Below the pieces are notes generated by a model. That model was not told the DNA's origin and searched no databases. It saw nothing but the letters and a program-made list of their open reading frames with translations. Of a DNA stretch of 64,000 bases, positions 23,294-35,582 are shown piece after piece (the first letter of the stretch is position 1; each line of letters starts with the position of its first letter). A program made the translations under genes and the position numbers. The stretch is from positions 23,862,122 through 23,926,121 of the forward strand of contig CP099843.1 in assembly GCA_030062745.1 (NCBI GenBank). The letters are read 5' to 3'. Source of the stretch: Capitulum mitella. Taxonomy: Eukaryota; Arthropoda; Thecostraca; Pollicipedomorpha; Pollicipedidae.

Positions 23294-23561
23294 GTGAGGT
23301 CGGGGACACTGATTGATAAATGCGAGCAACTTCATTGCCTTGGAGGGCGTTTAATGTGCAAGAACTGTTTCAAAACCGTGCTTGATGAGTGGCACAGAGA
23401 AACATTAAATGACTTGATCAAGGCACGAGGCATTGATGTTGGCAGCGAATCGCAAACCTCAAGCATGCCAGAATCATAGGATGCATCAGCTTTTGAATCT
23501 GATCCACCTAGCACCGCAAGCAGAATTCTTGAGGCCCTTAGCATCACGCCAATGAAAAAGA
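23294..23561 (+). pseudogene. BED/CGGBP1-like zinc-finger fragment
   Basis: The frame reads LHCLGGRLMCKNCFKTVL, then RETLNDLIKARG. GG(R/K)L-C--C is the signature of BED-type fingers in CGGBP1-like and hAT-derived proteins, where two histidines should follow. One H is shifted and the second is replaced, so the finger looks dead. The frame continues past one TAG (after MPES, 23477-23479) as DASAFESDPPSTASRILEAL to a GTAAGT donor at 23562. A possible next exon follows TTTCATAG near 23670. A decayed transposase N-terminus or a dead domesticated copy are both possible. Confidence 0.35.
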
Positions 23562-23699
23562 GTAAGTAATAAATTATTGTCCGATAGGATAAGGATCGGC
23601 TAGTTGATGCATGTCCGTTCCTTACTAAGTCTTCTTCTGTGCCGGATGCATGCTTAAGTGTCTCTTTCATAGGTTAACGACGTTTTGAAGAACATCCGA

Positions 23700-26125
23700 G
23701 AACAGTAAATCGTATTATGCTCCGTGATCTTAGCTTGTTACTTGTTGTGCCTGCGGGAACAAAAATTTGTACTGAATTGGAATCAGAGACGCTTTGAGGC
23801 CTGTGCTGCTCTGATCACCGAAACTAAAGTTTGTGTGTGCAGAGCAAATTTTCCGTCATCAAGAAGACAGGTTCATATAGCCTGGAAGGTCGCCGGACAG
23901 CGTGAAAGGATGAAATTAAGTACCGTTGGGTTTCTAAGACGTAAACTTTGCCAATTGCTTTTACTTTTTGGCCATAGTGTATTTAGCAACCGCGGTTAGA
24001 CGCTCCCAGCCGCGGGCCGCGGCGTGGAGCGCCCCTCCCCGCTCCTCCCTCATTCCGCACTAGGAAAAGTACTTGCAACCGAGCACAGCGGAGGAACGTG
24101 CATCCTAGCAGGCATGAGGGCAATGATAAAGCAGACGCGCTATTTCAGGTACGCCACTTAACATGTACGCAACGGGTGTTTGGACTGATAGGAAGCCAAA
24201 AAATTTGTGTTTGTTTTTATGTCTCGTCCGTGATTTCAGAGGGGCTGACAGACGCACAGAAAGGGCAGCGGGGTGCCCAAAAGTTGGAAAAGATCCGGAG
24301 GGCAGCGAAACGAAAATTAGAGTATTCCTACAACACAACCTTATCTAGTCCAGAGGTGACAGAAAAAATGGACTTTTCGCCAGGAAAGAACCTTGCACAA
24401 CGAGTGAGGCATTTTTGTCAATTTTATGACGTAGCAACAATAGCCACAGTTTTCATAAAACTTGGCACAGATCTCAGACGTTGTCGAAGTTTTTGTTTTG
24501 CATCTTAAAATCTTCATTGGCTAGTCTCAAGTCCTTGATTACATGATAACTTTGTGGTTATGTAAATTTGACAAATGTGGCTGTGATGTCATGGTTATGC
24601 ATGGACATTACTTATTAGCAAAAGACGGTAACTGCAGCTTCATGCTTGTCTACAATATTGGAACGGTGCGTCGCTAAAAAATGGAATGACAAGCACAATT
24701 TAACAGCTGCATTTTTTGGGTTTAAAAAATTGATGTCAGAACTGCGGGAGGCGTTCCAAAATACGTCCTATTATAGAAAAAATTGTTCATTCTTACACCC
24801 TTCTCTAGTCTCCGCGCGCGAAACGGTCAAGCCTGATAAGCAAAGATAAAGTAATGGACCGAGGATGAAAAGCGGAAAGTAAGATCATTCTATGAACAAG
24901 ACATCAGTCGCGTCTGCCTAGGTACGAGAGACTATGCGTCATTTAGAAACAGTGAAGCCTAAGCCTATTTTTAACACTAATTGAATAACATTTCGATTTC
25001 TAACTGAATGCGTGATAATTTTTCTCATGGCGACCACGTTTCTGCCAGTCTTTTCTATCGACTCGGTTCTTGCAGCCTTTACCGTTAGTCAGTCACTCGG
25101 CATCTGGTCAGAAACGAATATATGCTCCTCACTAACACTATATCATCTCCTTTCATCCACTGTCACTAGACCCACGGCCACTTTTCGCACGAACACTATG
25201 TGCACCGTCACTTCTCACATTAACACCACGAACACCATCACAGTCTTCCGTGCAGAACATCACTGAGCCTGAGCTTGAGCCTTAACATACTGAGCAGAAA
25301 CCGATGCTGCTTATGTACTACGTACAAACGTAAATGACTGCAAGATATGATGCAGTTATGATATTATAATGATATCATATCCAAGCAATTAGAACGCAGG
25401 GTTTAATCTGAACGCTCTAGAATGACGCGAAAGGAAGTATCGTTTTAAGTGACGGATATGAATTACTTGGAGGAACTGCGGCACGATCGATCTACTTAAC
25501 GTGTTAATGCGTTCTCAGACGTCTTTGTCTGATTCCCTTCGGTGCCGACGATGGGAGCCAGAGTTGAAGACATCTGCTAGCCTGAGTGTTCCGAAGTCAA
25601 ATACTTTTGAAGGAAAACCTCTTAGATTTAGAAAAATTTAGAAAACATTAAAATTTGAAGGTTTTCTGATACGGGAACTGACGCCATGACGTGAACTTCG
25701 TTACACTGCTTCACCTGTTCGGTGGCGATGGAGTTTGGAGCTGACGACGGGCGATAGTCCTGACAGCATGTGTAAGATGGGGATTCAGAAGATGGCGCGA
25801 TCGTGTTTATTTGCTCGGCACATTAACAGATGGATGTGTCGCGATGTGCTGCTCGGCGGATGTTGGTGGTGTCGTAGTTAGACGCCTGGTTTCCGATTCG
25901 CCGCTTGGGTGGCGGGATGGGGCTGGATTGGGGCAAAGTGGCACGCCACAGCAGAGCTACATGGTGAGGTTCGTGTGATCGGAGCACTCCGTTCTGCGGC
26001 ACTCCCATGTTAGGATGTTCTGGCCATTCCAGCATTCTGCAATCAGGTGCAGGTTAATATGTAATCACTGGCACGGTGGCCGGTCAAATATAACGCGCCG
26101 GGCAGAGCGTGATCAGTTTGACGCC
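23700..26125. other. no recognised gene
   Basis: A frame at 24098-24508 has a donor (CAG then GTACGC at 24150) and a strong acceptor (TGATTTCAG, ending 24239), but the frames on the two sides do not join without stops. GC-rich sequence lies at 24000-24060. Confidence 0.3.
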
Positions 26126-26127
26126 TT

Positions 26128-26870
26128 TAGATCCCAAAAACCAACGGGACTAGAACCACCAAATTTGCAGTGTAGGTGCAGTTCTAAAGGAACTCGCTTG
26201 TGGAGAAGTTTCATATTTCTATAATGTGACCTTTAAGATTAAATGAAGTCAAAGAGTCGGATTTGGAGCGATTCGCCAGAATTTCTCTCGTGCCACGAAA
26301 ACCGTTGGTCAAGTGCCTAAATGTATCAATTATTTTTGTAGGTTATCAAATTGCAAAAGATGCTACATAATTTGAGATGCTTGGATTGTTATTTTTGCCA
26401 ACATTAGTGCTTCACCTCAACTTAAGCCATATGACTATAATTTTACGAAGTGCCACAAAGTGTCATTTACCTTGTTTTGTGGATTCTCGTGGTAAGGGCT
26501 GGTGATGAATTCGAGTTTGGCACTAGCAGCTTAATCCCATATTTTAAGTGTATCTTGACCCAAGGCTATACAATATCCAAGCAACAGGTTGGGTTCAATT
26601 TAGCCTCCGTTACAGCGTATCATACGATGCATGTTTCCTGGGCCATTTATTTTGGAGATTCAAAAAATCATTTTCAAAGAGAATTAGGCAGAAAAAGTTT
26701 GAAATAACCCCAATATCGTGCATCCGCAACACTGCAACATTTTGTAGTTTCAAATTCTGAGTATCACGAGCATGCTATTGACGTCCATCTGACATCTCTG
26801 GATGATCCTACAATTCAGTTTCTCCCATGTCGCATAATGTACAGTAATACTGTCGCGTTAAATAATACTG
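26128..26870 (+). repeat. dispersed repeat D, copy 2
   Basis: Inverted relative to 15430-16330; see that entry. It ends shortly before the LINE fragment. Confidence 0.55.
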
Positions 26871-26886
26871 TTACCTACCGCGATAA

Positions 26887-27390
26887 ATGAATCCCTGTTC
26901 CCGTAATCAAAACTTAGGGCTGTACCAGCCAGCAAGCAAAGCAACTGTCACTTCTACCGCGTTTGAACGATGGCAGCATGAAGACTTCACACCGCAGAGA
27001 TGGCCTGAAATTACGTACATTCCATATACCTGTACGAGATTCACTAAACTTCAAGCATTGCAGCATAAAGTAATACACCGTTTCATACCAACAAACAAAT
27101 TTCTACATGTGCGCGGACTCAGGAACGACGTCACCTGCCAACGTTGTCATTGCAACGACACCATTATCTATTTCTTTTTCGCGTGCCAAACTGTTCGCGC
27201 CTTTTGCGATAAAATTTTCTGGCTTATGAACATCAACACAAATCCATTTCGGTACACACTTAATACACACGGCATATTGTTTGGTATTAATAATGTTGAA
27301 ACGCTTGTAAATTAGTAAATCCTTCTCGCTAAACAGTATTGGTACTTGTGCATGCGGAATGATCGAGTGATTTGTACTGTGGCCAAAATA
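26887..27390 (+). pseudogene. L1/Tx1-type LINE reverse-transcriptase C-terminal fragment
   Basis: An open frame of 142 codons contains W-EITYIPYTCTRFTKLQALQHK, then HRFIPTNKFLHVRGLR, C--C-C-DTI, FFACQTVRAFCDKIFW and, past one stop, LILLAKQYWYLCMRND. This is the zinc-finger-like tail after the RT domain of L1/Tx1-clade LINEs (T-LQ---HR-(I/L)-TN--L, C--C, H-F--C--V--F(W), AK-YIY-CR). The expected H before the last C block is F here. The RT domain proper is absent, so this is a 5'-truncated copy, the usual fate of LINE insertions. Confidence 0.68.
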
Positions 27391-27399
27391 GGGTAACTT

Positions 27400-28135
27400 A
27401 AAAGTGTGCGCGTTGCTAAAAGGAAAGCCACGAACGACTGTGTAAAAAAGATGAGGAATGCGGAATTTAAATGCAGCTTATTCTGTAACAGCCTGGCGCC
27501 TCAAACGTGACAACGTTAAAATTCTATGTCTGTTCATGAACGTTCTCTATGGGTGCAGAGTGAATGTGACAAAGTGATGAAAATGTAACCCCGGAGAAAA
27601 AAAACAGACCAGCCAGGCGGATCCACTCTTTCCTCTCGCGGCCGCCCAACTGCCCCTTCTCATACCCACTCAAAATATGTTACAAGTCCATGGCGAAGGA
27701 GGGCCAAACGCCAGTATAACAACACATGCCCCGCAGCTGTCTGTTTAGCTCCAGGTGGGGCACAGGTCACCCGTGTGGGAGGGGAATGGTCCTTCCACTC
27801 ACCCCCTCCTTCGTTGATGCCCATGGCTAGAACATAGGGGAAACGGTCACTTCACTCCTCAGTCCCCCCCCCCCTTCCCGTGCGTGCGCCACGATAACTA
27901 TGATGTCATGATGAGGTCCTCAGCTGGGCGTGTTTAACAGTGTGACGTCTCATGTGTCCCATGTAACTCATGTGACGTCAGACCTGTTCGAGATGACGTC
28001 ACTATCGGGTGGTCCTCGGTCAGGAGGAAATAACGAGTCTTGTTATTCTGAGCTGAGTTTCTCCGTATTGAAGCCATGGACAACTGGAAAGGTCGATATT
28101 CAGGGGAAAAACACCCCCAAAAACCTACGATCCTT
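27400..28135. other. no recognised gene
   Basis: Contains C-rich patches (CAGTCCCCCCCCCC near 27862) and several TGACGTCA-like cores between 27945 and 28000. No gene seen. Confidence 0.35.
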
Positions 28136-28139
28136 TTAA

Positions 28140-29355
28140 CCCGCGGACGACCGTCGGTCGGCGACAATCACGCCCGACGGGGGTGGCCTTCGACCGCCCC
28201 CCTCTAACTCACGAACGGTTGATCACACGATAAAAATAAGCACACCGTTCAAAAGCTCTTGAAAGGTAGAGCTCGAAACTGGTCTCATTTTCAGTTTTAG
28301 ATAATATGTAAGCCATTTACACTATATAAATATTTTCTCACAGCCGACTGCCTCAGAACGAGAAACGGCCTGAATCTCAAGGGCTGTGACAAATGACGCA
28401 TAGGTGAAGGCACCAACGCACGGGTAAAGTTCAGTAGATGCCGATACACATCTAATTTCTCGGATTTGTTCAATATATACGCCGAAACGTTGAGTTAAAG
28501 ACACGGCGATTTTCACGTCGGTTGTCGGCGGGCACCGCAGCCGTACGAAGCACGAAATTAACGGAAACTAATTTTAGCGTTTCTTTATGTTCGCGGCATT
28601 AGCCTATCCACGTAAATTTTATTGATCTTAATGGTTCTCTTGATGGTTTTTCATGCTTAAATCTTGAAAAGTTCATTAGTTATGAAGCTACACAATTGGC
28701 GGAGCTTTATTCGCATAAGCCTGTTAACTTCCAAATTTACGCCATTTATTAAATTTTTTTTAAGGGTTCCTGGTATTACTTGCGTCTGTGCAAGCCAGTT
28801 CTGCTATTTTCTACCCATTCTGAGTAATTCATCGCTGATTTTGACAGTGGTACGTTTTGGCTCACAACAGTTATTCGTGGCCTGACCTCAGGTCAATGGC
28901 TGGAAGTCATTGATACTTTGCGCAGTGACGGTAACTAGATGTCTGTATCACTTCACACTAAAAATGTTATGAAAAATTCCGCCAATTTCCGAAAAACTGC
29001 GACATGTCTTCAAAATGAGCTTCATCTTAGGTCAATGACCCAGAAAATTCCGGAAAATTTGAGATAACGGATTTGTTGCATCTATCGGGATGATTAAACC
29101 CTGAAAGTATTATTGTGATATCTTGTTTTGCAAAAAAGTTACAGGGCGCTAAACTTTTTGGACATAGGTTCGTTTGACGTGGCCTAAGTCAGACACCTCA
29201 CATGACTTGAGGTGAAAACTTTGACACAAGATGTAGAAATGATCAAGTAAAAGGTACACGAGGTTTCGTGGTACTGCGATTGTTCGTTTTCTCGCGATCC
29301 TAGAAAAACCTCGGCGGGGGGGGCTGTCAACCGCCCCTCCCCATTCGGGGGCGGG
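28140..29355 (+). mobile_element. family B element, copy B4
   Basis: TTAA at 28136-28139 on the left; TTAG at 29356-29359 on the right, one change from TTAA. Starts CCCGCGGACGACCG and ends CGGGGGCGGG, with the G-run/C-run palindromes and internal family B landmarks. Full length, no coding frame. Confidence 0.8.
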
Positions 29356-29439
29356 TTAGAGTAGTCAAAACTGTCCTTGGTTCGTTGCGCCACGACGAGG
29401 TCCTCACTTCGGACCGGTTACACGTACTGGCGTGTTGTG

Positions 29440-29880
29440 TGTGTGTACGTGTGTGTGTGCGTGTGTGTATAGATTTCTCGGGTTCCTTCGGCCGATACGC
29501 GTCCCCGCACGAAATGCATCTCTGACTCGGGTGATGTATTATGGAAGCGGTTTCTGAAATCAATATCGAACGTAATAACATTCTCCAGAAAGCAAGCCAT
29601 CGCGTACCTACAACATGAAAATGAGGTAGAAAAACAGTAGACACGCAACATGAGATTGGATTTTAATCAAACAATTCGGAGAAGCGACTTGAGTAGCGAC
29701 GAGCAAAATTTAAACCTACCGCTTCGCAGTCATCACAAGATTTGTGCAACCCAGGTCAGGCCACTGAGCCATCAGTGGCGCCACCGCGCGGCCGCCCAAC
29801 AGCGACGTTGGACAAAGCTCGAATACATCTCAACGTAACCATCATCTAAGCAAATGTTAATCACGAGAAAATAATTTGAT
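29440..29880 (-). repeat. tRNA-head SINE-like element, copy 1
   Basis: Direct copy of 30178-30620. On the minus strand an A-box-like TGGCTCAGTGG (29771-29761) is followed 44 bases later by a B-box-like GGTTTAAAT, the spacing of a tRNA-type polymerase III promoter. The tail ends in (CA)n. This supports a tRNA-derived SINE but does not prove it. The acceptor-stem region does not pair well. Confidence 0.45.
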
Positions 29881-30151
29881 CCCGCCAAACTATGAATAAG
29901 TTTACAAGAGGATTTCTTACCGAAAGGTGATCCGGTGTACCCGATGAACACGTAAATGACGCGCGAAAACTAGTCGATCTGCCCGAGCGGGCAAAACCGC
30001 TATAACGCACCGTCCTTCCCGACCACGACAAAAAGAGTGGCCGGCCGGTCCCCGCGGCCAGAAAGTCGGTCCGGTCACGCGAGCCGCAACTGACCGAGCC
30101 GGGCAGGGGCGCCGTCAGAGCCACGACGCCTGGGCGGCCATCGGTGGCCAT

Positions 30152-30155
30152 CGGT

Positions 30156-30206
<51 letters not shown>
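30152..30206. repeat. (AT)n-(GT)n microsatellite
   Basis: AT tract followed by about 15 GT units, adjoining the (CA)n tail of the second SINE-like copy. Confidence 0.93.
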
Positions 30207-30211
<5 letters not shown>

Positions 30212-30620
30212 TGTGTGCGTGTGTGTATAGAGTTCTCGGGTTCCTTCGGGGACGCGTTCTGGCTCGAGTCATGTGTTGTGGAAACGGTTTCTCAAATCAA
30301 TATCGAACGTAATAACACTCTCCAGAAAGCAAGCCATCGCATACGTACAGCATGAAAATGAGGTAGAAAAACAGTAGACACGCGACATGAGATTGGATTT
30401 TAATCAAACAATTCGGAGAAGCGACTTGAGTAGCGATGATCAAAATTTAAACCTACCGCTTCGCAGTCATCACAAGATTTGCGCAACCCAGGTCACGCCA
30501 CTGAGCCATCAGTGGCGCCACCGCGCGGCCACCGAACAGCGACGTTGGACAAAGCTCGAATACATCTCAACGTAACCATCTTCTGAGCAAATGTTAATGA
30601 AGAGAAAAGAACTTAATCCC
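30178..30620 (-). repeat. tRNA-head SINE-like element, copy 2
   Basis: Same sequence as 29440-29880 with scattered substitutions and a deletion after the GGGTTCCTTCGG string. The A-box-like motif lies at 30508-30498. The shared 62-codon frame (MRLDFNQTIRRSDLSS...) is repeat sequence, not a gene. Confidence 0.45.
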
Positions 30621-31737
30621 GCCAAACTATACATTTACCAACCATACAAACTACGCATATACATTTTGCAAGAAATATTAGACTCAATCCGTTTTAGATT
30701 CTTCAATATTTCTTTGGATAGCAATGGACTTATCACTACAAGCTATCAAACGCTGTTTTCTGCTAAGATATCGGACCAGCGCTCTTCGAAATGATGGGAA
30801 AGGGCAGAATCCACCTCCCCCTAGCGCGGAAGCGTACATTCCGCGCAGGAGCACGGAATACGGGTAACCTTTCTCCGTGTTTCATTGCTTATTTGTTCAC
30901 GCAGCGTCAATAAGGGGATTGAGGGTCGCGGGACAGGATCGTGCGCTGGCCGGACTTGCAGCTAAACCAGCGATCCATCGACGATTTCAGTAGACTTTCA
31001 GCCCGTCCCGCCACCAGGGAAGGAATTATTCGCTTTATTTGTTTTTCGACGCATCTGTCAGGGTTGACCATGAGCATCGTTGTCAGAAGCCGACCAGTCC
31101 TGTATCAAGTCGTGTGTCTCGCCAGGCGTCGGTCGTCTGCCCAGAGAGGCGGGTATGGACCCTGCCCCTCCCCCTCACTGTGACGTCACCGGCCGACGGC
31201 GTCAGTCGGCTAGGCGGCCGCCGCTCTGGCCACCGACCGGCTCACGCTCACCGCAAACCGCACGGCCGGCCACTACCCACCGATGTCCGAACGCAGCATG
31301 CCCGGTCGTCTATTTGACTCCTTAGAGCTGGTGGACGGTATTCTTGTCTGACGCCGCTGATGCCCAAACCGCCCGGCTCGCCCTGCCACGAGACGAGCCG
31401 ACTTCTGCTCCCGCCCCTAGACTTAGTAGACGTCTAGACTAGGCTAGACGACGACATTGACGCAGAATGGTAGACATCTGTCATCGTTCAGCTGTTCATC
31501 GTTGGCGCCACCCTTCAGTCTTTCGTTCACACCGTTTCACTTAGTAAAGCTGCCATGGTCTGTGACGCTATTACTCTGAGGTCCGAAACATGGTAATAAC
31601 TTCGTGCTTTACGACTTCTTTTACTCCAAGTTTGTTCAAGACACCCATCGCCTGTACAGTCCGCTATATAAATCACGAAGGAAATACGAAAGAACGGATC
31701 GGGAGGGTGGGACGGCGGAGCAAGGGTGTTCTGGTAG
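30621..31737. other. GC-rich sequence, no recognised gene
   Basis: 31120-31440 is rich in CpG and GGCCGG strings and could be a CpG island, but I find no exon with matching splice sites. It contains an AGACGTCTAGACTAGGCTAG repeat cluster near 31425. Confidence 0.3.
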
Positions 31738-31741
31738 TTGA

Positions 31742-32989
31742 CACTATTCCCGGAGGGCTAGACATTATGACGATTCCCGGCGGGGGGGCGGGCGGATTCA
31801 GCCCCCTTCCTGAGATCTCGAGAACAACTCGTCCGATGTCATCGCAACAAACGGCAGTCGATTTGCCGTGACGTTAACAACATTTTATAAAAGAAAGGTT
31901 CCAAAATATTGAAAGAGATGGATACAGGGGACCAAATTCAAGATGGGGGACATTTTTGGGCTTGTAACTCCGTTGTTTATGGACTGATTTTGATGGAATT
32001 GGCATGAATCGAGAGATTATGGATGCAACGTTTACCATTGGTCCATACCTTTGAAATTTTGAGAAAATTGACATGCGTTAACAGGGTTTTGAAAATAAGA
32101 GGACTAGTTTTTGAAAGAACCGATTTAACAAAAAAGTTAAAAACACTTTTTTGGCCTCTACTAGTTATGCTATGCTGAAGAAGTACAAATTGCATCAAAA
32201 TGTTTGTATAATGTTAGCATAGGCGGTGCCACGGACATGCAAAAAAGGGGGCACTGTCATGGTCACATGTTCTTCAGGTCATCTGACGGTCTTTGACCTT
32301 AAATGACCTCCAGTGGCCTTAGAGTCACTTGGAATCATCTCGTGTGCATTTCATATTATCTAAAAACGTCACTTGTCATTTGAATTCACTCTATTTCCGA
32401 AATTCCATTTTACGGCTGTTGTGATATAAGGTAAGCGTACTGACATTTTAGGTCATAATTCCGTGGCCGGACCTGATATCTAGCTGAAACTTTGTACACA
32501 AGTAGAGGGCACCATTCGACGTCGATACATATTCCGGACTTGGCATTTGAAAAAAATCGCGCTAAAATTTTAGTCATGAAACCAAATTTCAAATTTTGAC
32601 TTTCACCGGACCCGACGAAGTGATCTCATATGAACAAAATTGTATTTGCATTTCGTCCAACTATGTACCTATAACTTTTCTTTACCTTACCTATAACTTT
32701 TCGTAACTTACCTTATCTTATCCCTGCAAACTTTTAAGTTCTATCTTAAAAACGCTACTTTTGACAGCCATTGTTCTTTTACCCTCAACAAGGCCAAAAA
32801 TGTCCTGAGGTGACTGCCAAAAACGTTGCTTGGTTCCGCTCCTAAACAAAACAGAAGTGCGAAGTTTTGTCACAGTACGCAGAAGGAATACGTGACCAAG
32901 TTTTGTAAATCTGAGTCAGAAACCCTGGAACTGGGAAGAGAAAACCCGAGGGGGGGGGGCGGATTCAGCCGCCACTGCCGGGTATAGGG
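31742..32989 (-). mobile_element. TTAA-flanked family A element, copy A3
   Basis: Left flank TTGA (31738-31741), right flank TTAA (32990-32993). Starts CACTATTCCCGG (one change) and ends CCGGGTATAGGG (one change). Reversed relative to A4. An extra TACCTTA-type repeat insertion lies at 32660-32720, which explains the greater length. Confidence 0.82.
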
Positions 32990-32993
32990 TTAA

Positions 32994-34600
32994 GGGATCA
33001 TTAATCTGGAGGCGCTATAGGGGTAACTTCTGTCTTTCTGCGCTAGTTATCACTTCAAATTCGCAACCTGGTCTAGAGACATCGCGTAGTCGTGGTATAC
33101 TGGCCTGACCCATAACTTAACCTGGGCTTCCTTCAAATGATCCAGCATTAGGTACTGCAATTTATCCAGATTTCAAAATTCATCTCGCCAACCAGGGTTC
33201 CTCAATGCCGTTCATGGCGCTCCGGCTTCCAGAAACGCCTCGGGAGAAACCAAGCCGTAGGTGTTCATAACTTCCACTAAACGCATTACGCCCCATTTAA
33301 GCCCTTTAGGTAAGTACTGAGATCCAAAATTACGTCAGTCGACCAGTCGATTATGTCAGTCGCTTCTTTAACTTGTTAGGATCTTACATCGGTATGCTGG
33401 TCGCGAGAAAGTCTGGACGAGCCTTTCTGTTTAATCCAGAGAGGTGGATGAGCTGTCTTTTAGTGCCACCTGGCCTAGTTCGTCATCTTCCAGTGCCACT
33501 TGACCTGGTTCTTTAGTCGCCTAATTATGGTATGGATTGTAATCGACAGTTTATCACTTGGCAACCTTTGCTTTACTACAACGGTTAAATTTTCTAACGC
33601 AGCCAATGCCCAAACATGTGGGTCGAAATGCAAAGACCATAACACCAGCTGATGCACTCTCAGACGAAATCTGGCGTCATGTGAGGATGTGGCGGCGGTA
33701 AACGCCGTCTCATCTTCACATGTCTCTGGTAATTACACCTTGGATGGAGAGGACTTGATATTCGGTTCCGAGCTAGCGCGACAAACCTTAGTGGCCTAAT
33801 CCTGACTGAGTCGTCTGGTCGCAACTCGTTCCCCAAATCTTGTACGGCACAATTAAAATGTACAGTCGACAGCAAGAGGGGTTCGAGTGGTCTAGTTCGA
33901 CCCGCCTGCCGACCCTTGTTTCCCTGGATCGATTTTACGCTAGCGATTGGGGTCGAGTTGAGGTTTCCGGAGTGCTTGGAGCATTCGGAGAGCCGGAAAG
34001 CATTTAATCGCCGCGGGCCATACCCTTGCCAAAGAAAACATCTAAACACATGCACCGGGTCAGAGTCGGATACCCGCCTGGTCGTCAGCTCAACAGCACG
34101 ACTACAACACCACAAAACTACCAAATGACTGCACCATGCCAATCGATCTGGTTACCTGTCTTTCCACTTCTTATCATGTTAACTCAGAGAAAACAGGTCT
34201 TCGTTCAGTGTGAAACAGTGGATTTTGGCTACATCAATCCTCCACTAATCTTCATAAAATTAATAAAGGGAGACTTCTGAGAAATAAAAGCAGATCAAAA
34301 TGAAGTCTTAACTGCTAACAGGAAAATTACAAGTTGTTAAAACAAAGACATATTTTTAATCATCTATGCATAAATTTATGACCCAAAAGTTCCATATGTT
34401 ATCCACATTGAGCTGTCTTCGAAAAAATCCTATTCTGATTACTTCTTTCTCTTTTTGAACATCGTTCAGTCCACTGAAAATCAATGTTTTATTCTGCTAC
34501 GATCCATCTGACTAGATAATTTACGCTTAGACGATAAACCATAGACATTCTGGCGACAACCAACAAGATTTCTATCGGATCATAAATATGCGCATGCGCG
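32994..34600. other. no recognised gene
   Basis: Long minus-strand frame 33660-34142 has no recognised domains and looks like chance. Nothing else identified. Confidence 0.3.
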
Positions 34601-34609
34601 GACAGGCAA

Positions 34610-34733
34610 TCACGAAGCAGAAGTTACCAAAGCGGTTACTTGCGGCCAGCGATCAGCGCGCCTCGACTTGAACCGTGCGGAGTGCCGAGTGTCGACGTCA
34701 AAGAACTCGTGCGCGCTGGAAGATTGTAGTCAG
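34610..34733 (+). promoter_or_regulatory. GC-rich candidate first (non-coding) exon and promoter of the small plus-strand gene
   Basis: CpG-rich stretch ending GTAGTCAG followed by GTATGT, a good donor at 34734. The next downstream acceptor (TTATTTTTTTAG, 35106) opens an exon with an ATG. The transcription start is not determined. Confidence 0.35.
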
Positions 34734-35106
34734 GTATGTCCATGGCTTGGCCTAAATTGTTCTTATTCCAAACCGGACACCTGGAGAGCATAAAAGTTCT
34801 ACAACCAAAGCGCCTGAAATTTATTTTATACGAAGCGGCTCCCCAAGGGTGGAGATCCCTGGCGACGAGATTTCTCGTTTCATTTAATGTAAAACCGAAA
34901 TGTTCCCTGCTTTGTATGGCGAAAATGCAAAGCATTTGCTGTTAAGGGGAGGGGGTGCGCCCGTTGAGCGCGCTTATGTTTGGAACGATTGACTACGATT
35001 AGATAACAAGAACCGTCCTTGCATTTTGTATCTTTGCACATTATGTTTCATTTGGTGTGGAATAAACCATCTGTATGTAAATGGAGCATGTTTCTTATTT
35101 TTTTAG

Positions 35107-35174
35107 ATGCAATGCTGTTGACACAGTTTTATCATGCTGGGTGAAGATTTTGCTCGTCTGATACCTTTGGAAAG
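35107..35174 (+). CDS. small plus-strand gene of unknown function, start-codon exon
   Basis: Acceptor TTATTTTTTTAG at 35106, then about 27 nt, then ATG at 35134 encoding MLGEDFARLIPLE, and donor AAAG/GTAGGA after 35174 in phase 2. An earlier ATG at 35107 opens a 4-codon frame ending TGA. Two further exons can be chained in frame (36898-36943 and 37104-37196), giving a hydrophilic protein of about 59 residues. I recognise no family. This exon lies left of the duplicated unit, so only copy 1 of the downstream exons can be joined to it. Additional exons may exist. Confidence 0.4.
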
Positions 35175-35284
35175 GTAGGAAGAAACCCATTCTTGTGGTC
35201 GCACAGAAGTTGAGAAGTATGCGTTACCTTGCTTCTGCTGTCATTGCCTCATTTTGTTCTGATCAAACTGATGGATATCGGTTG

Positions 35285-35425
35285 GATTCTGATTCACAGT
35301 CCAAGGTGATTCTGATTCTAATTCACATTGGGGAACGGAAAATTGATTCGATTGTGATTCAGAGACAATCTGAACTGCAAGTCATGGGTTTGATTCATGA
35401 TTCACAATTTTATTCAGGATCCAGT
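35285..35425. repeat. GATTC-rich degenerate repeat
   Basis: Many GATTCTGATTC, GATTCAGA and TGATTCA strings in 140 bp, within the intron after the ATG exon. Confidence 0.55.
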
Positions 35426-35544
35426 TATGCTCAAAATGACATACGCCATGTTTGCTTTCTGCTGTCAGAAATGCAGTAGTTAAGTTCTGAGTGCTGTGTT
35501 ATCCCAAAGCCTGATATAGATTATAGGATAATATTAGGAAAAAA

Positions 35545-35582
35545 TAGTACTGCATGATGCATGATGCATGATTGCATGAACT
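35545..35582. repeat. TGCATGA short tandem repeat at the duplication breakpoint
   Basis: Repeated TGCATGA/TGCATGAT units; the duplicated unit starts inside them at 35565. Confidence 0.8.

Noticed and set aside
24098..24508. HEGNDKADAL as an RNase H tail (G(N/D)--AD-LA) and a charged segment EGLTDAQKGQRGAQKLEKIR as an exon
   Set aside because: The RNase H match is only about ten residues and the two segments, although bracketed by a donor and a strong acceptor, do not join in any frame without stops.
33660..34142. 160-codon minus-strand frame
   Set aside because: No domain, no splice logic and no repeat relatives visible; length alone is not convincing in this base composition.
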